Assembly (NCBI GenBank): GCA_037046615.1
Contig: JBAOHD010000008.1
Coordinates: 572,705 to 636,704, forward strand
Direction: 5' to 3'
Source: Phosphoribacter sp037046615
GTDB lineage: Bacteria > Actinomycetota > Actinomycetes > Actinomycetales > Dermatophilaceae
Length of the DNA: 64,000 nt
Shown in pieces: positions 10,599 to 18,956 of this stretch (positions within the stretch are counted from its first letter, which is position 1; each line of letters starts with the position of its first letter). Both the position numbers and the translations under genes were made by a program. The notes under the pieces are model-generated. The model searched no databases, was not told the origin of the DNA, and saw nothing but the letters and a program-made list of their open reading frames with translations.

Positions 10599-11008
10599 TA
10601 GTTGAGGGCGCCTGACAGCCGCAGGACGAGGCCGATCACCCACAGGACGAGGGCGACAATGCCGAGGATGACGCCGGCCTTGGCCATGCCTTCACCGCTT
10701 TGGCGTCCTCCCGACGCTGCGATCTCCGCTTGAGCCTTGCGACCGGTGATGATCGCGATCGGCCCGAGCACGATGCCGAAGCACAAGAACCCCGCGATCC
10801 CGCAGATCAAAGAAACCAGGGCGTTGTTGTTCCGAGCGGGCGCACCGCCATAAGGGCCAGGTGCTCCGTAGCCCTGCTGAGGGGGCGGGGCGGGCTGACC
10901 GGTGTAACCGCCGTAGGGCGACCCACTGCCGTCGTTGGGGGGCGGTGGGGCTCCGTAACCACCCGGAGGCGGCGGAGGGGGCGGCGGAGGAGGGGTTCCG
11001 TAGGACAC
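10598..11008 (-). CDS. Pro/Gly-rich DUF4190-type membrane protein
   Basis: Protein of about 136 residues. The N-terminal 55 residues are a Pro-Gly-Tyr-rich tail beginning SYGTPPPPPPPPPPGGYGAP. A DUF4190-like pair of membrane helices follows (ALVSLICGIAGFLCFGIVLG, then AGVILGIVALVLWVIGL) with a conserved charged loop GRKAQAEIAAS between them. I start at GTG 11008 (V-S-Y-G-T), which follows AAAGGGA. The N-terminal tail is nearly the same as that of the RDD protein starting at 12307. The function is unknown. Confidence 0.75.
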   Translation of the reverse strand: MSYGTPPPPPPPPPPGGYGAPPPPNDGSGSPYGGYTGQPAPPPQQGYGAPGPYGGAPARNNNALVSLICGIAGFLCFGIVLGPIAIITGRKAQAEIAASGGRQSGEGMAKAGVILGIVALVLWVIGLVLRLSGALN

Positions 11009-11087
11009 AGGCGTTCCCTTTCGTCGGGCGAGGTCCACTGCGGTGTGCGACAGCAGCCTAACCACGGGTCGCCGCGCAGGCCCTCAT

Positions 11088-11456
11088 TCACACCGAAAAG
11101 AGCAGACCCACGCTCAGGGCTAGCGCCCACGAGGCGCAGACTCCGATGCCGAGCCCCAGCCCGGTCACCGCGAGGCCCTCACCGGTCTGGTACCCCCGTG
11201 ACGCAGCGATCTCACGCTGTGCCCGCGCTCCTTCGAGGATTGCCACGATCCCCGCCAGTGGACCGAAGCAGAAGAGGCCGAGGATGCCGCTGATGAGGGC
11301 GTTGCGCGCGTGGCGGTTCAGCTGTGGCGTCACGTGCATGTGTGCGGATCCGCGCATCGCCAGGACCGGCCGCGAAGGCAGTGGCGGCCGAGCAAGTCGA
11401 GTCAAGGCCGCATCGACCGACTCGTCCGGATTCATGAGCGAGTTGTCAGAGGACAC
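11088..11456 (-). CDS. DUF4190-like two-helix membrane protein
   Basis: About 122 residues. Two hydrophobic helices flank the loop EGARAQREIAASRGYQTGEG, which resembles the loop of the neighbouring DUF4190 protein (KAQAEIAASGGRQSGEG). The two are therefore paralogues, though this one lacks the Pro-rich tail. The start is uncertain: GTG 11456 and ATG 11435 are both possible. Function unknown. Confidence 0.65.
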   Translation of the reverse strand: MSSDNSLMNPDESVDAALTRLARPPLPSRPVLAMRGSAHMHVTPQLNRHARNALISGILGLFCFGPLAGIVAILEGARAQREIAASRGYQTGEGLAVTGLGLGIGVCASWALALSVGLLFSV

Positions 11457-11563
11457 GATGCACTCCGTTCCGGGGGGACTCAGGGCTGCCCTGAGGCCGA
11501 TGCCCGGCACGCTAATCGCGTCGCGACTGGCGCATCGCGAGTTATCCACAGGGCCTCGATGCG

Positions 11564-11596
11564 GGAGAGCCCCGTGACAGTGTCACGGGGCTCTCC
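11564..11596 (-). terminator. Perfect 16-bp hairpin downstream of the RDD gene
   Basis: GGAGAGCCCCGTGACA (11564-11579) and its exact reverse complement (11581-11596) flank one base. It lies 33 bases beyond the TAA stop of the minus-strand RDD gene at 11630. There is no T run, as usual in high-GC actinobacteria, so it may act as a factor-assisted terminator. Confidence 0.7.
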
Positions 11597-11629
11597 GGAT
11601 GGGCTGTTGGCCCAGCTCAAGGTCCTGGG

Positions 11630-12307
11630 TTACTTGGGAACGGTCACGACGTAGGTGTTCATCACCTTGTCGCCCCAGGTTTGGCGCTTCTTGTCCCACA
11701 GCGGTGCGAACCAGCCGATGGGCAGGCCACAGATGATCGAGTCGAGGATGTGGGCGATGTCGCGGACGAGGGCCTTGCCCGTGCCGAGGGGTGCACCTTG
11801 TGCGTCGACAAGGGTCACTCCGGCGAGCTTTCGGCCGATGGTCTGCCCCTGGCCACCCTTCATCCCACGGTTCCACACCCACACTGCGAGAGCGATGACC
11901 ACGCCGATGAGCAGGATCGGGATGCTGCCGGAACTCGTCGAGGTCGTCGTTTGTCCGTTGATGGTGACCACGGTGGTCTTGGGCTGACCGATCCAGATGA
12001 GGATCGTCCCGGGAAGCGCCAGCCCGTAGTCGACGACAAGGCCGAGCGCGCGCTGCGGCCACTGCGCCAAGGCACCGGGCCCGGGCGTCGGAGCGCCGTA
12101 GTCGACCGGCGGCGGGGCGCCATACGGTGCAGCCTGGTAAGGGGCTGGCGGCTGCTGCTGACCATAGGGTGGCTGTGGTGCGCTGTAACCGGATGGGGGC
12201 TGGCTGCCGGAGCCCTGACCCGGGACGCCTTCCGGAGGCGGCGGGGGCGCGCCATAACCACCGCCAGGCGGCGGAGGAGGCGGAGGAGGTGGTGTTCCGT
12301 AAGACAC
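11630..12307 (-). CDS. RDD family membrane protein with Pro-rich N-terminus
   Basis: About 225 residues. The N-terminal ~90 residues are Pro/Gly/Gln/Tyr-rich. The C-terminal ~135 residues form an RDD domain: first helix with ALAQWPQRALGLVVDYG (Arg...Asp pair), second helix LLIGVVIALAVWVWNRG, then GQTIGRKLAGVTLVD and a third helix region. RDD proteins are small membrane proteins of mostly unknown role. GTG 12307 is preceded by AAAGGA. The stop TAA at 11630 is followed by a perfect hairpin. Confidence 0.8.
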   Translation of the reverse strand: MSYGTPPPPPPPPPGGGYGAPPPPPEGVPGQGSGSQPPSGYSAPQPPYGQQQPPAPYQAAPYGAPPPVDYGAPTPGPGALAQWPQRALGLVVDYGLALPGTILIWIGQPKTTVVTINGQTTTSTSSGSIPILLIGVVIALAVWVWNRGMKGGQGQTIGRKLAGVTLVDAQGAPLGTGKALVRDIAHILDSIICGLPIGWFAPLWDKKRQTWGDKVMNTYVVTVPK

Positions 12308-12403
12308 GGGACGCTTCCTTTCAGTGCACTGGTGGAGCGGCGCGCTGCCCTGCACAGCGGCCGAACGGGCGCGAGGGGCCTCGGCGAGGCCACCTCAGCG
12401 TCG

Positions 12404-12622
12404 CTACTTGCGAGCGACGCTCTTGTCGACGCCAAAGCCGGCCATCGCCAGGACCTTGCCCGCGACGACACCGATCACGGCGACGACGACGCCCGCGATG
12501 AACAGCGGCTTTGAAGCGACCACGACGGCCCAGGCCATCATGACGGAGGCGACGAGCAGAATCGCCACGCCCGTCCATGCCGCCGTGCTCTGGCCGTGAT
12601 TGTCGTGCTGACCGTCGGACAT
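12404..12622 (-). CDS. DUF6704-like small two-helix membrane protein
   Basis: 72-residue protein with an N-terminal polar GQHDNHGQSTAAWTG motif, of the HGxxxAAWT type found in small proteins of actinobacterial trp loci. Two hydrophobic helices follow (about residues 19-38 and 42-63). The ATG at 12622 follows a GAGAACG sequence. It lies between the Trp-associated membrane protein and the Pro-rich genes. The role is unknown. Confidence 0.7.
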   Translation of the reverse strand: MSDGQHDNHGQSTAAWTGVAILLVASVMMAWAVVVASKPLFIAGVVVAVIGVVAGKVLAMAGFGVDKSVARK

Positions 12623-12681
12623 CGATCGTTCTCCTTCACGCGACCGCTCTGTGCGGCTCGGATGCTGTGGGGCACATTGTG

Positions 12682-13368
12682 TCAGGTCGCGGCCGGCATC
12701 GTGGGCCCGGACTCCCCCTCGGTTGCATCGTGTCCCGCGGTGGGATCGTGCCCCTCGGTGAGGTCGTCCCACGCCGTGCGTCGCGTCCCGCGCTCGGCGG
12801 CCGGCCTCTCCACCCCAGGGGCGGGCCGCTCGGCTGTCACGATCGCGCCCCTGACTTCCGCCTGGTCGCTGGCCCGCTCGCCCTCGGCCGGCCGGTCGAA
12901 GCGAGCGGAAAGGCCTTGCCAGGTGCGCGACGACAGGGACGTGGCGAGCGCCGCGGCGACGAGGACGACCAGACACGCCAACGCCAGCCATGCCCACGGT
13001 CCGACCGCAGCGCTGGCACGCACGGTCCCGGTGCGCCCGGCAATCTCAGCCGCACGGCGACCCAAGGCTGCTGCCGGGTCGAGGACCACCGGCACGGTCA
13101 CCCAGAGGGCACCCAGGCCCGCGAGGACGAGGGCGACGGTGGCGGCATACCGGATGCCGGTGCCTCCCGTGAGGAGCGCGAGGAGGGCAGCACCGACGAC
13201 GAGGCCGAGCGCGATGGCCGCGGGCACGGCCTGGGCCCCCGTCAAGGTCACCGTGGCGCCACCGAGCACCGCGTCGGTCGTCGTGCCGGACACCCACACC
13301 TGCGTCGCCGCGATGAGGAAGAGGGCCAGAGGCGCGAGGACCGCAGCCAGCGAGGCACGCTTGGTCAT
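12682..13368 (-). CDS. Trp biosynthesis-associated membrane protein (Trp_oprn_chp type)
   Basis: About 228 residues with four hydrophobic segments and a charged, disordered C-terminus. It matches, by content and position, the actinobacterial membrane protein encoded directly after trpE. Typical regions are TQVWVSG near residue 22 and LTGAQAVPAAIALGLV. I start at ATG 13368 (MTKRASLAA) because it overlaps the trpE stop by ATGA. A transport or scaffold role has been guessed for the family but nothing in the sequence proves it. Confidence 0.8.
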   Translation of the reverse strand: MTKRASLAAVLAPLALFLIAATQVWVSGTTTDAVLGGATVTLTGAQAVPAAIALGLVVGAALLALLTGGTGIRYAATVALVLAGLGALWVTVPVVLDPAAALGRRAAEIAGRTGTVRASAAVGPWAWLALACLVVLVAAALATSLSSRTWQGLSARFDRPAEGERASDQAEVRGAIVTAERPAPGVERPAAERGTRRTAWDDLTEGHDPTAGHDATEGESGPTMPAAT

Positions 13369-14933
13369 GAACGGCTGCCTTCCGCAACCGCAAGCGTCCG
13401 CATCCCGGCCGACGCCCGGACTGCTCGGATCACTGCGGCCGCTTTGTGGTGGCATTCTTCGTATTCCGCTTGGGGTTGCGAGTCGGCCACGATTCCGGCG
13501 CCGGCTTGGACGAAGGCCACTCCGTTTCGGATTAGCGCCGACCGGATCGCAATGGCCATGTCGAGGTCGCCAGCGAAGTCGAGATAGCCGACGACCCCGC
13601 CGTAGATCCCGCGCTTGAGACCTTCGAACTCGTCGATCAGGGCCATGGCCCGGGGCTTGGGCGCTCCCGACAGCGTGCCTGCAGGGAAGGTTGCGACGAG
13701 CACGTCGTAGGCCGTCTTGTCGTCTCGGAGCTCACCGACGACGGTCGACTCCAGGTGCATGATGTGGCTGTAGCGGCGGATCGTCATGAACTCGACCGTG
13801 TCGACAGACCCGGCGCGGCAGACGCGCTGGAGGTCGTTGCGGGACAGATCGACAAGCATCACGTGCTCGGCCCGCTCCTTGGCGTCACCCAGGAGATCGT
13901 CGGCCAGCGCGACATCGTGCTCGGGGGTCTTGCCCCTGGGCCGAGACCCGGCGATCGGGTGGGTCATCGCCTGTCGACCGGTCACCTTGATGAGCGCTTC
14001 AGGGCTTGAGCCCACGATGTCGTATGCCGTCCCATCGGGGTGGGGCAGGCGCAGGACGTACATGTAGGGGCTCGGGTTGGAGGCCCGCAGAGCTCGGTAG
14101 ACGTCGATCGGATCGGCCGAGCACTCCATCGAAAAGCGTTGTGACACAACGATTTGAAAGGCGTCCCCGGCTCTGATGGCGTCCTTGCAGCGCTCGACGA
14201 TGTCGTGATAGTCGGCTTGCGAGTGCGAACTCGTGGTCTCGAGGTCGACCGGCTCGACGACCGCGACGGTCGAGGGCGCCGTCGCGGCGAGTTCGACGCT
14301 CATGCGGTCAAGACGCTCGACCGCATCCCGCCAGGCCCACTCGACCCGCTCGTCGGTGTCGTCGTAGTTGACCGCGTTGGCAATGAGCAGGAGCGAGCCG
14401 TCGGCGTGGTCGAGCACCGCGAGATCGGTCGCGAGCACCATCGCGAGTTCCGGCAGGTCCGACTCGTCTCGACCCGTGTCGGGCACATGCTCCCAGCGGC
14501 GGACGGCGTCGTAGGTGATCGCCCCGACCATGCCGCCAGTCAGTGGCGGCAGGCCGGCGATCCGGGAGGTCGCGAGGGTGGCGACTGTTGCTCGCAAAGC
14601 GTCGGTGGGGTCGCCCGAGGTCGGGACCCCCGCCGGCGGTGTGCCGATCCAGAGTGCCTGACCGTCTTTCTCGGTGAGCGTCGCGGCGCTGTGGGCCCCA
14701 ATGATGGAGTAGCGCGACCACACTCCCCCGTGTTCGGCAGACTCGAGCAAGAAGGTGCCAGGCTTGCCCTGGGACAGCTTGCGGTAGACGCCAAGGGGGG
14801 TCTCGCCGTCGGCCAGAAGGCGCCGGACGACCGGGATGACTCGTCGCTCGCGGGCCAGCTCGGTGAAGAGGTCAAGGCTGGGCCACACCTGGCCCCAGCC
14901 GAGTTCCGCGTGGATCTCAGCCACGAGGCTCAC
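13365..14933 (-). CDS. trpE: Anthranilate synthase component I
   Basis: TrpE converts chorismate to anthranilate with the TrpG amidotransferase, whose gene is not in this window. The protein is 522 residues. The N-terminal feedback site has the tryptophan-sensing LLES motif (TFLLESAEHGG, about residue 60). The catalytic C-terminal half has SSPEALIKV, GSRPRGKTPEHD, HVMLVDLSRNDLQ and AGTLSGAPKPRAM. The start is GTG 14933, with an alternative GTG at 14924; both overlap the hisI stop. No leader peptide or attenuator is visible because hisI is directly upstream. Confidence 0.96.
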   Translation of the reverse strand: MSLVAEIHAELGWGQVWPSLDLFTELARERRVIPVVRRLLADGETPLGVYRKLSQGKPGTFLLESAEHGGVWSRYSIIGAHSAATLTEKDGQALWIGTPPAGVPTSGDPTDALRATVATLATSRIAGLPPLTGGMVGAITYDAVRRWEHVPDTGRDESDLPELAMVLATDLAVLDHADGSLLLIANAVNYDDTDERVEWAWRDAVERLDRMSVELAATAPSTVAVVEPVDLETTSSHSQADYHDIVERCKDAIRAGDAFQIVVSQRFSMECSADPIDVYRALRASNPSPYMYVLRLPHPDGTAYDIVGSSPEALIKVTGRQAMTHPIAGSRPRGKTPEHDVALADDLLGDAKERAEHVMLVDLSRNDLQRVCRAGSVDTVEFMTIRRYSHIMHLESTVVGELRDDKTAYDVLVATFPAGTLSGAPKPRAMALIDEFEGLKRGIYGGVVGYLDFAGDLDMAIAIRSALIRNGVAFVQAGAGIVADSQPQAEYEECHHKAAAVIRAVRASAGMRTLAVAEGSRS

Positions 14934-15348
14934 CTGTGCTGACCGGCAAGGGGCGCGCGTCGAAGCAGGTCCGGTTACCGGTGTGGCACGCGGCGCCGAC
15001 CTGGTCGACCTTCACGAGGAGCGCATCACCGTCACAGTCCAGCGCGACCGATCGGACGTATTGGACGTGACCGGACGTGTCACCTTTTCGCCAATACTCG
15101 GCCCGCGAGCGCGACCAAAAAGTCACTCGGCCACTGCGAAGCGTGCGCGCAAGGGCCTCGTCGTCCATCCAGCCGAGCATGAGGACTTCGCCCGTGTCGT
15201 GCTGCTGGACGATGGCTGCCACGAGTCCTCGGGCGTCACGGGTGAGCAGCGCGGCGACATCAGGGCCTAGCGTCGATGTCGATGCACCATCGCGCCCGGC
15301 AAGGGGGCCCTTCGTGAACTGTTGGTCTGCGGCAGTGGAGTCTGGCAC
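14917..15348 (-). CDS. hisI: Phosphoribosyl-AMP cyclohydrolase
   Basis: HisI opens the purine ring of phosphoribosyl-AMP in histidine synthesis. About 143 residues from GTG 15348. The metal and substrate motifs are all present: QQHDTGEVLMLGWMDDEAL, SRAEYWRKGDTSGH, LDCDGDALLVKV and GAACHTGNRTCF. A longer in-frame extension to 15669 crosses the divergent pabB gene and is not real. It overlaps trpE, which ties histidine and tryptophan genes into one transcript, as is common in this phylum. Confidence 0.92.
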   Translation of the reverse strand: MPDSTAADQQFTKGPLAGRDGASTSTLGPDVAALLTRDARGLVAAIVQQHDTGEVLMLGWMDDEALARTLRSGRVTFWSRSRAEYWRKGDTSGHVQYVRSVALDCDGDALLVKVDQVGAACHTGNRTCFDARPLPVSTGEPRG

Positions 15349-15404
15349 TCCGCCATTGTGCCGGGTCCCCCCGTGCGTCGTCGTGGCGGACCACGGCAGG
15401 CGGC

Positions 15405-15417
15405 TACCCTGACGGCC
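15405..15417 (+). promoter_or_regulatory. -10 box for a leaderless pabB transcript
   Basis: TACCCT at 15405-15410 is followed by seven bases and then GTG 15418, with no ribosome-binding site between. The geometry fits a leaderless mRNA. Confidence 0.45.
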
Positions 15418-17137
15418 GTGGAGGCCTTCGTCGACATCCCGTGGGCCCCCGCCGGCACACCGGGACCGCTCGCGTTCGGCGAGCCCCGCGAGGTCATCGC
15501 GGCGAGCGCGCTGGAAGACGTCCGGCAGGCCCTGGATCGCGTTGCTGCAGCCGCCTCCGCCGGCGCCTATTGCGTCGGCTATGTCTCGTATGAAGCCGCA
15601 CCTGCCTTCGACCCGGCGATGCGCGTGCGCGACGGATCGGGGATGCCATTGCTCTGGTTCGGTATTCACGACGCCCCCCTACCTGCCAGGCGCGAGCCCC
15701 GGCCCTATGCGTGCTCGATGTGGGAGCCGGGCACGACCCCCGAGTCGTATGCCTCGTCGGTCGCCTCTGTCCGCGCGGCCATTGCCTGGGGCGAGACCTA
15801 CCAGGTCAACCACACCATGCGGCTGCGGGCCCGGCTGGCCGGTGACGCCCTCGGAGCGTTCGACGATCTCCGTGACGCGCAAGGGCATGGCTGGTTCGGC
15901 TATGTCGACACCGGGGATCACGCCATCGCGTCGGCCTCACCCGAGTTGTTCTTCACCTGGGATGGCTCGACGGTCACGACCCGGCCCATGAAAGGCACAC
16001 GGGCACGGCATACCGATCCGTCTGCCGATGCGGCAGCCCGACGCGATCTGGAGACCTCGGCCAAGGACCGAGCCGAAAACCTCATGATCGTCGACCTCCT
16101 GCGCAACGACGTCGCCCGGGTGTGCGAGCCGGGGTCGGTCGCCGTGCCGGCGCTGTTCGACGTCGAGGATTACCCGACGGTCTGGCAACTCACCTCGACC
16201 GTGACCGGGCGCACGCGTCCGGACACCACCCTGACGGACATCTTCGACGCCCTCTTTCCCTGCGGTTCCATCACGGGCGCCCCCAAGGTCAGCACGATGT
16301 CCCTCATCGCACAGTTCGAGGATCGCCCCCGAGGGGTCTACTGCGGAGCCGTCGGGGTGGTCTTCCCGGGGGGCGCGGCTGCCTTCAATGTCGCGATCCG
16401 CACGCTCGTGGTCGACGAGCAGACCGGCGTTGCGCGCTACGACGTCGGGGGTGGCGTGGTCTGGGACTCCACCGGCACCGACGAGTATGCCGAGGCGCTG
16501 GCTAAAGCGCGGGTTCTCGACCCCACCCAGCCGGACGTCGACCTGTATGAGACTGCTCGGATCACCGACGGAAAGGTCTTCCTCGAGGACCGTCACCTCG
16601 ATCGCATGGCCCACTCGGCCACGTGGTTCGGCCACCCGTTTGACCGGGATCACGCGCGGCAGCTGTGGGCGTCCGTTGGCGACGGCGAGGTCAGGGCCCG
16701 TCTCGTGCTGGAGCCGGACGGCCACCTGCGTGTCGAATCGACCCCATGGACGGTGCCGAGCCCACTCACAGCCGTCCTTGCCCGCGAGCCGGTCTGGTCG
16801 GGTGACCCATGGCTTCGCCACAAGACCAGCCGCAGGGCCGTCTATGCCGCCGCGGCGGATTTCGCGGCGGCGGCGGGGCACCCGGAGGCGCTGTTGTGGA
16901 ACGAGCGCGAGGAGATCACCGAGTTCACCGATCGGGAATGTCGTCGTCGACCTGGACGGCGAACTCGTCACACCACCGGTGGCCTGTGGGCTGCTGCCAG
17001 GCACCCTCCGGGCCGAGGTCCTCGCCAACGGCGAGGTCAACGAGCGGGTGGTGCGGGTGGCTGACCTTCCCCGGTGCCGCCGGGTGTGGTTGATCAACGG
17101 GGTGCGCGGCTGGGTGCCTGTCACCCTCGTCCGGTGA
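15418..17137 (+). CDS. pabB: Aminodeoxychorismate synthase PabB fused to aminodeoxychorismate lyase-like PabC, one frameshift
   Basis: Bifunctional folate (p-aminobenzoate) gene. The N-terminal ~380 residues are a chorismate-binding enzyme with FFTWDG, PMKGTRARHTD, DRAENLMIVDLLRNDVARV and CGSITGAPKVSTM. The C-terminal ~190 residues are a class IV aminotransferase, with YETARITDGKVFLEDRHLDR and a candidate PLP lysine in WLRHKTSRRAVY. A frameshift near 16,930 splits it: removing one G turns EFTDREC into EFTIGNVVVDLDGELVTPPV, and the protein then runs to 17137. GTG 15418 lies seven bases after a -10 box. The gene is divergent from hisI. Confidence 0.88.
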
Positions 17138-17144
17138 CGTGGCG

Positions 17145-18956
17145 TCAGGACTGGTGCTGCGCCGACCAGGATGCATGCAGGGACGCGTAAACCCCACCTG
17201 CCGTGAGCAGTTGGGCGTGCGGCCCACGCTCGACGATGCGCCCGGCATCGACGACGATGACCTCGTCGGCAGCCTCAGCTGTGGACAGGCGATGGGCGAT
17301 CGCCACCGACGTGCGTCCGCGCGTGGCCCCGTCAATGGCTCGTTGAAGTCTGACTTCGGTCTCGGGGTCGACGGCCGAGGTGGCCTCATCGAGGAGCAGG
17401 AGGTCGGGAGCGGCGAGATAGGCCCGCACCAGCGCGACGAGTTGTCGCTCCCCCGCGGACAACGACTCCCCCCGCTGCCCGACGTCGGTCTGGAGGCCAA
17501 GGGGCAGCCCGGCCACCCAAGAGTCCAACCCCAGCTCATCCAACACTCGCCAGATGTCGGCCTCGGTGGCGTCGGGACGCCCATAGCGAAGGTTGTCGAG
17601 CAGCGTCGCGTCGAAGAGGAAACCCTCCTGGGGCACGAGCACGACCCGTTGGCGCAGGGAGGAGAACCGGATCTCGCGCAGGTCGATGCCATCGAGCGTG
17701 ACCAATCCTGATGACGGGTCCATGAGGCGCGCGAGGAGTTTGGCCAAGGTCGACTTGCCCGACCCGGTCTCCCCCACGACGGCCACCCTGGTCTTGGGCG
17801 CGATGTGCAACGAGACGTCTTGGAGCACCGGCGGGCCTGCAGGATAGGCAAAGGAGACATCCCGGAAGTCCACCGCGATCGGGCCCCGCGGAAGGTCCAT
17901 CCCCCGCTCGCCCGGATCAGCGACATCGGCCGGCGTGTCGATGATGCCGATGACCCGGCGCCAGCCGGCGACGGCGTTCTGGAGTTCGTTGAGGATCTCG
18001 GTCGCCTGCTGGACCGGCATCGTGAAGAGGTTGACGAGGAAGAGGAACGCGAGCAGCTCGCCGAGGCTCAACTTTCCGTTGACGGCCAACACGGTGCCGA
18101 CGACCAACACGACTGCGGTGGTGAGGCCCGACACGAACTGCCCTGCGGTAAACGCCACGACAGCCCGCACTTGGGCGGCGACCGCGGCCTTGCGATGCGC
18201 CTCGATGGCGGTGTCGATCCGCTCCGCGGTGCGCTCCTCGATGGCATACGCGCGAATGGTCGCTGCGCCGACGACAGCTTCGGAGATCGCTCCGAGCAGG
18301 GCGCCCACGCGCTCCCGCACGATTGTGTAGGCCCGCCCCACGACCCCCTGGAAGTGGCGGATCAGGAAAAACAGGGGAACGAAGCAGGCCCAGACCACCC
18401 CGGCGAGCACCGGGCTGAACCACAGCATGAGCCCGGTCGCGAGCGCGATTTGACCGACGCTGATGACGAGCATCAAACCGCCGAACTGCACAAACGCCGA
18501 GATGGTGTCGACGTCGGAGGTCACCCGAGACACCAGGGAGCCGCGCCGCTCGGTATTTTGGGTCAGCATCGACAAGTCGTGGATGTGCCGGAATGCCTTC
18601 AGCCGCAGGGCCGCCAGGCCGTTCTCCGACGAGGTGAACAGGCGCACGTTGACGGCATACGCGCTGATCGCCGTGATGACCACTCCACCCATCGCGAGCG
18701 CGACCCAAAACCACACCCGGCCCAGATCCGGGCCGCCGGCGGCCAGCAGACCCTCGTCGGTGGTGCGCTGGATGACCAGGGGGACCAGGACGCGCCCCAA
18801 GGTCGACAGCAGGGCGAGGGCGAGCGTCACCGCGAGGCCCCGGGTGAGTTCCGGCGACAAAACCGCACCGCGCCGCAGAGTGGCCCACGTGGACAGAGCA
18901 CTGCCGGACCCGATCCCGGAGTGGTCGACCAGGGGTGCCGCGCCGTGTCGACTCAT
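17145..18956 (-). CDS. ABC exporter subunit (membrane plus ATPase), catalytic half
   Basis: About 603 residues: six membrane helices, then an ATPase domain. Walker A is GETGSGKSTL, the signature is ESLSAGERQLV and Walker B is LLLLDEATSAVDP with the catalytic Glu present. It starts at ATG 18956 (MSRHGAAPL), overlapping the stop of the upstream ABC gene by ATGA. The two probably form a heterodimeric exporter, in which this subunit supplies the intact Walker B. The substrate (lipid, peptide or drug) cannot be told from the sequence. Confidence 0.9.
   Translation of the reverse strand: MSRHGAAPLVDHSGIGSGSALSTWATLRRGAVLSPELTRGLAVTLALALLSTLGRVLVPLVIQRTTDEGLLAAGGPDLGRVWFWVALAMGGVVITAISAYAVNVRLFTSSENGLAALRLKAFRHIHDLSMLTQNTERRGSLVSRVTSDVDTISAFVQFGGLMLVISVGQIALATGLMLWFSPVLAGVVWACFVPLFFLIRHFQGVVGRAYTIVRERVGALLGAISEAVVGAATIRAYAIEERTAERIDTAIEAHRKAAVAAQVRAVVAFTAGQFVSGLTTAVVLVVGTVLAVNGKLSLGELLAFLFLVNLFTMPVQQATEILNELQNAVAGWRRVIGIIDTPADVADPGERGMDLPRGPIAVDFRDVSFAYPAGPPVLQDVSLHIAPKTRVAVVGETGSGKSTLAKLLARLMDPSSGLVTLDGIDLREIRFSSLRQRVVLVPQEGFLFDATLLDNLRYGRPDATEADIWRVLDELGLDSWVAGLPLGLQTDVGQRGESLSAGERQLVALVRAYLAAPDLLLLDEATSAVDPETEVRLQRAIDGATRGRTSVAIAHRLSTAEAADEVIVVDAGRIVERGPHAQLLTAGGVYASLHASWSAQHQS

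Noticed and set aside
15349..15669. N-terminal extension of hisI
   Set aside because: It would run through the divergent pabB start, and the extra residues do not resemble HisI.
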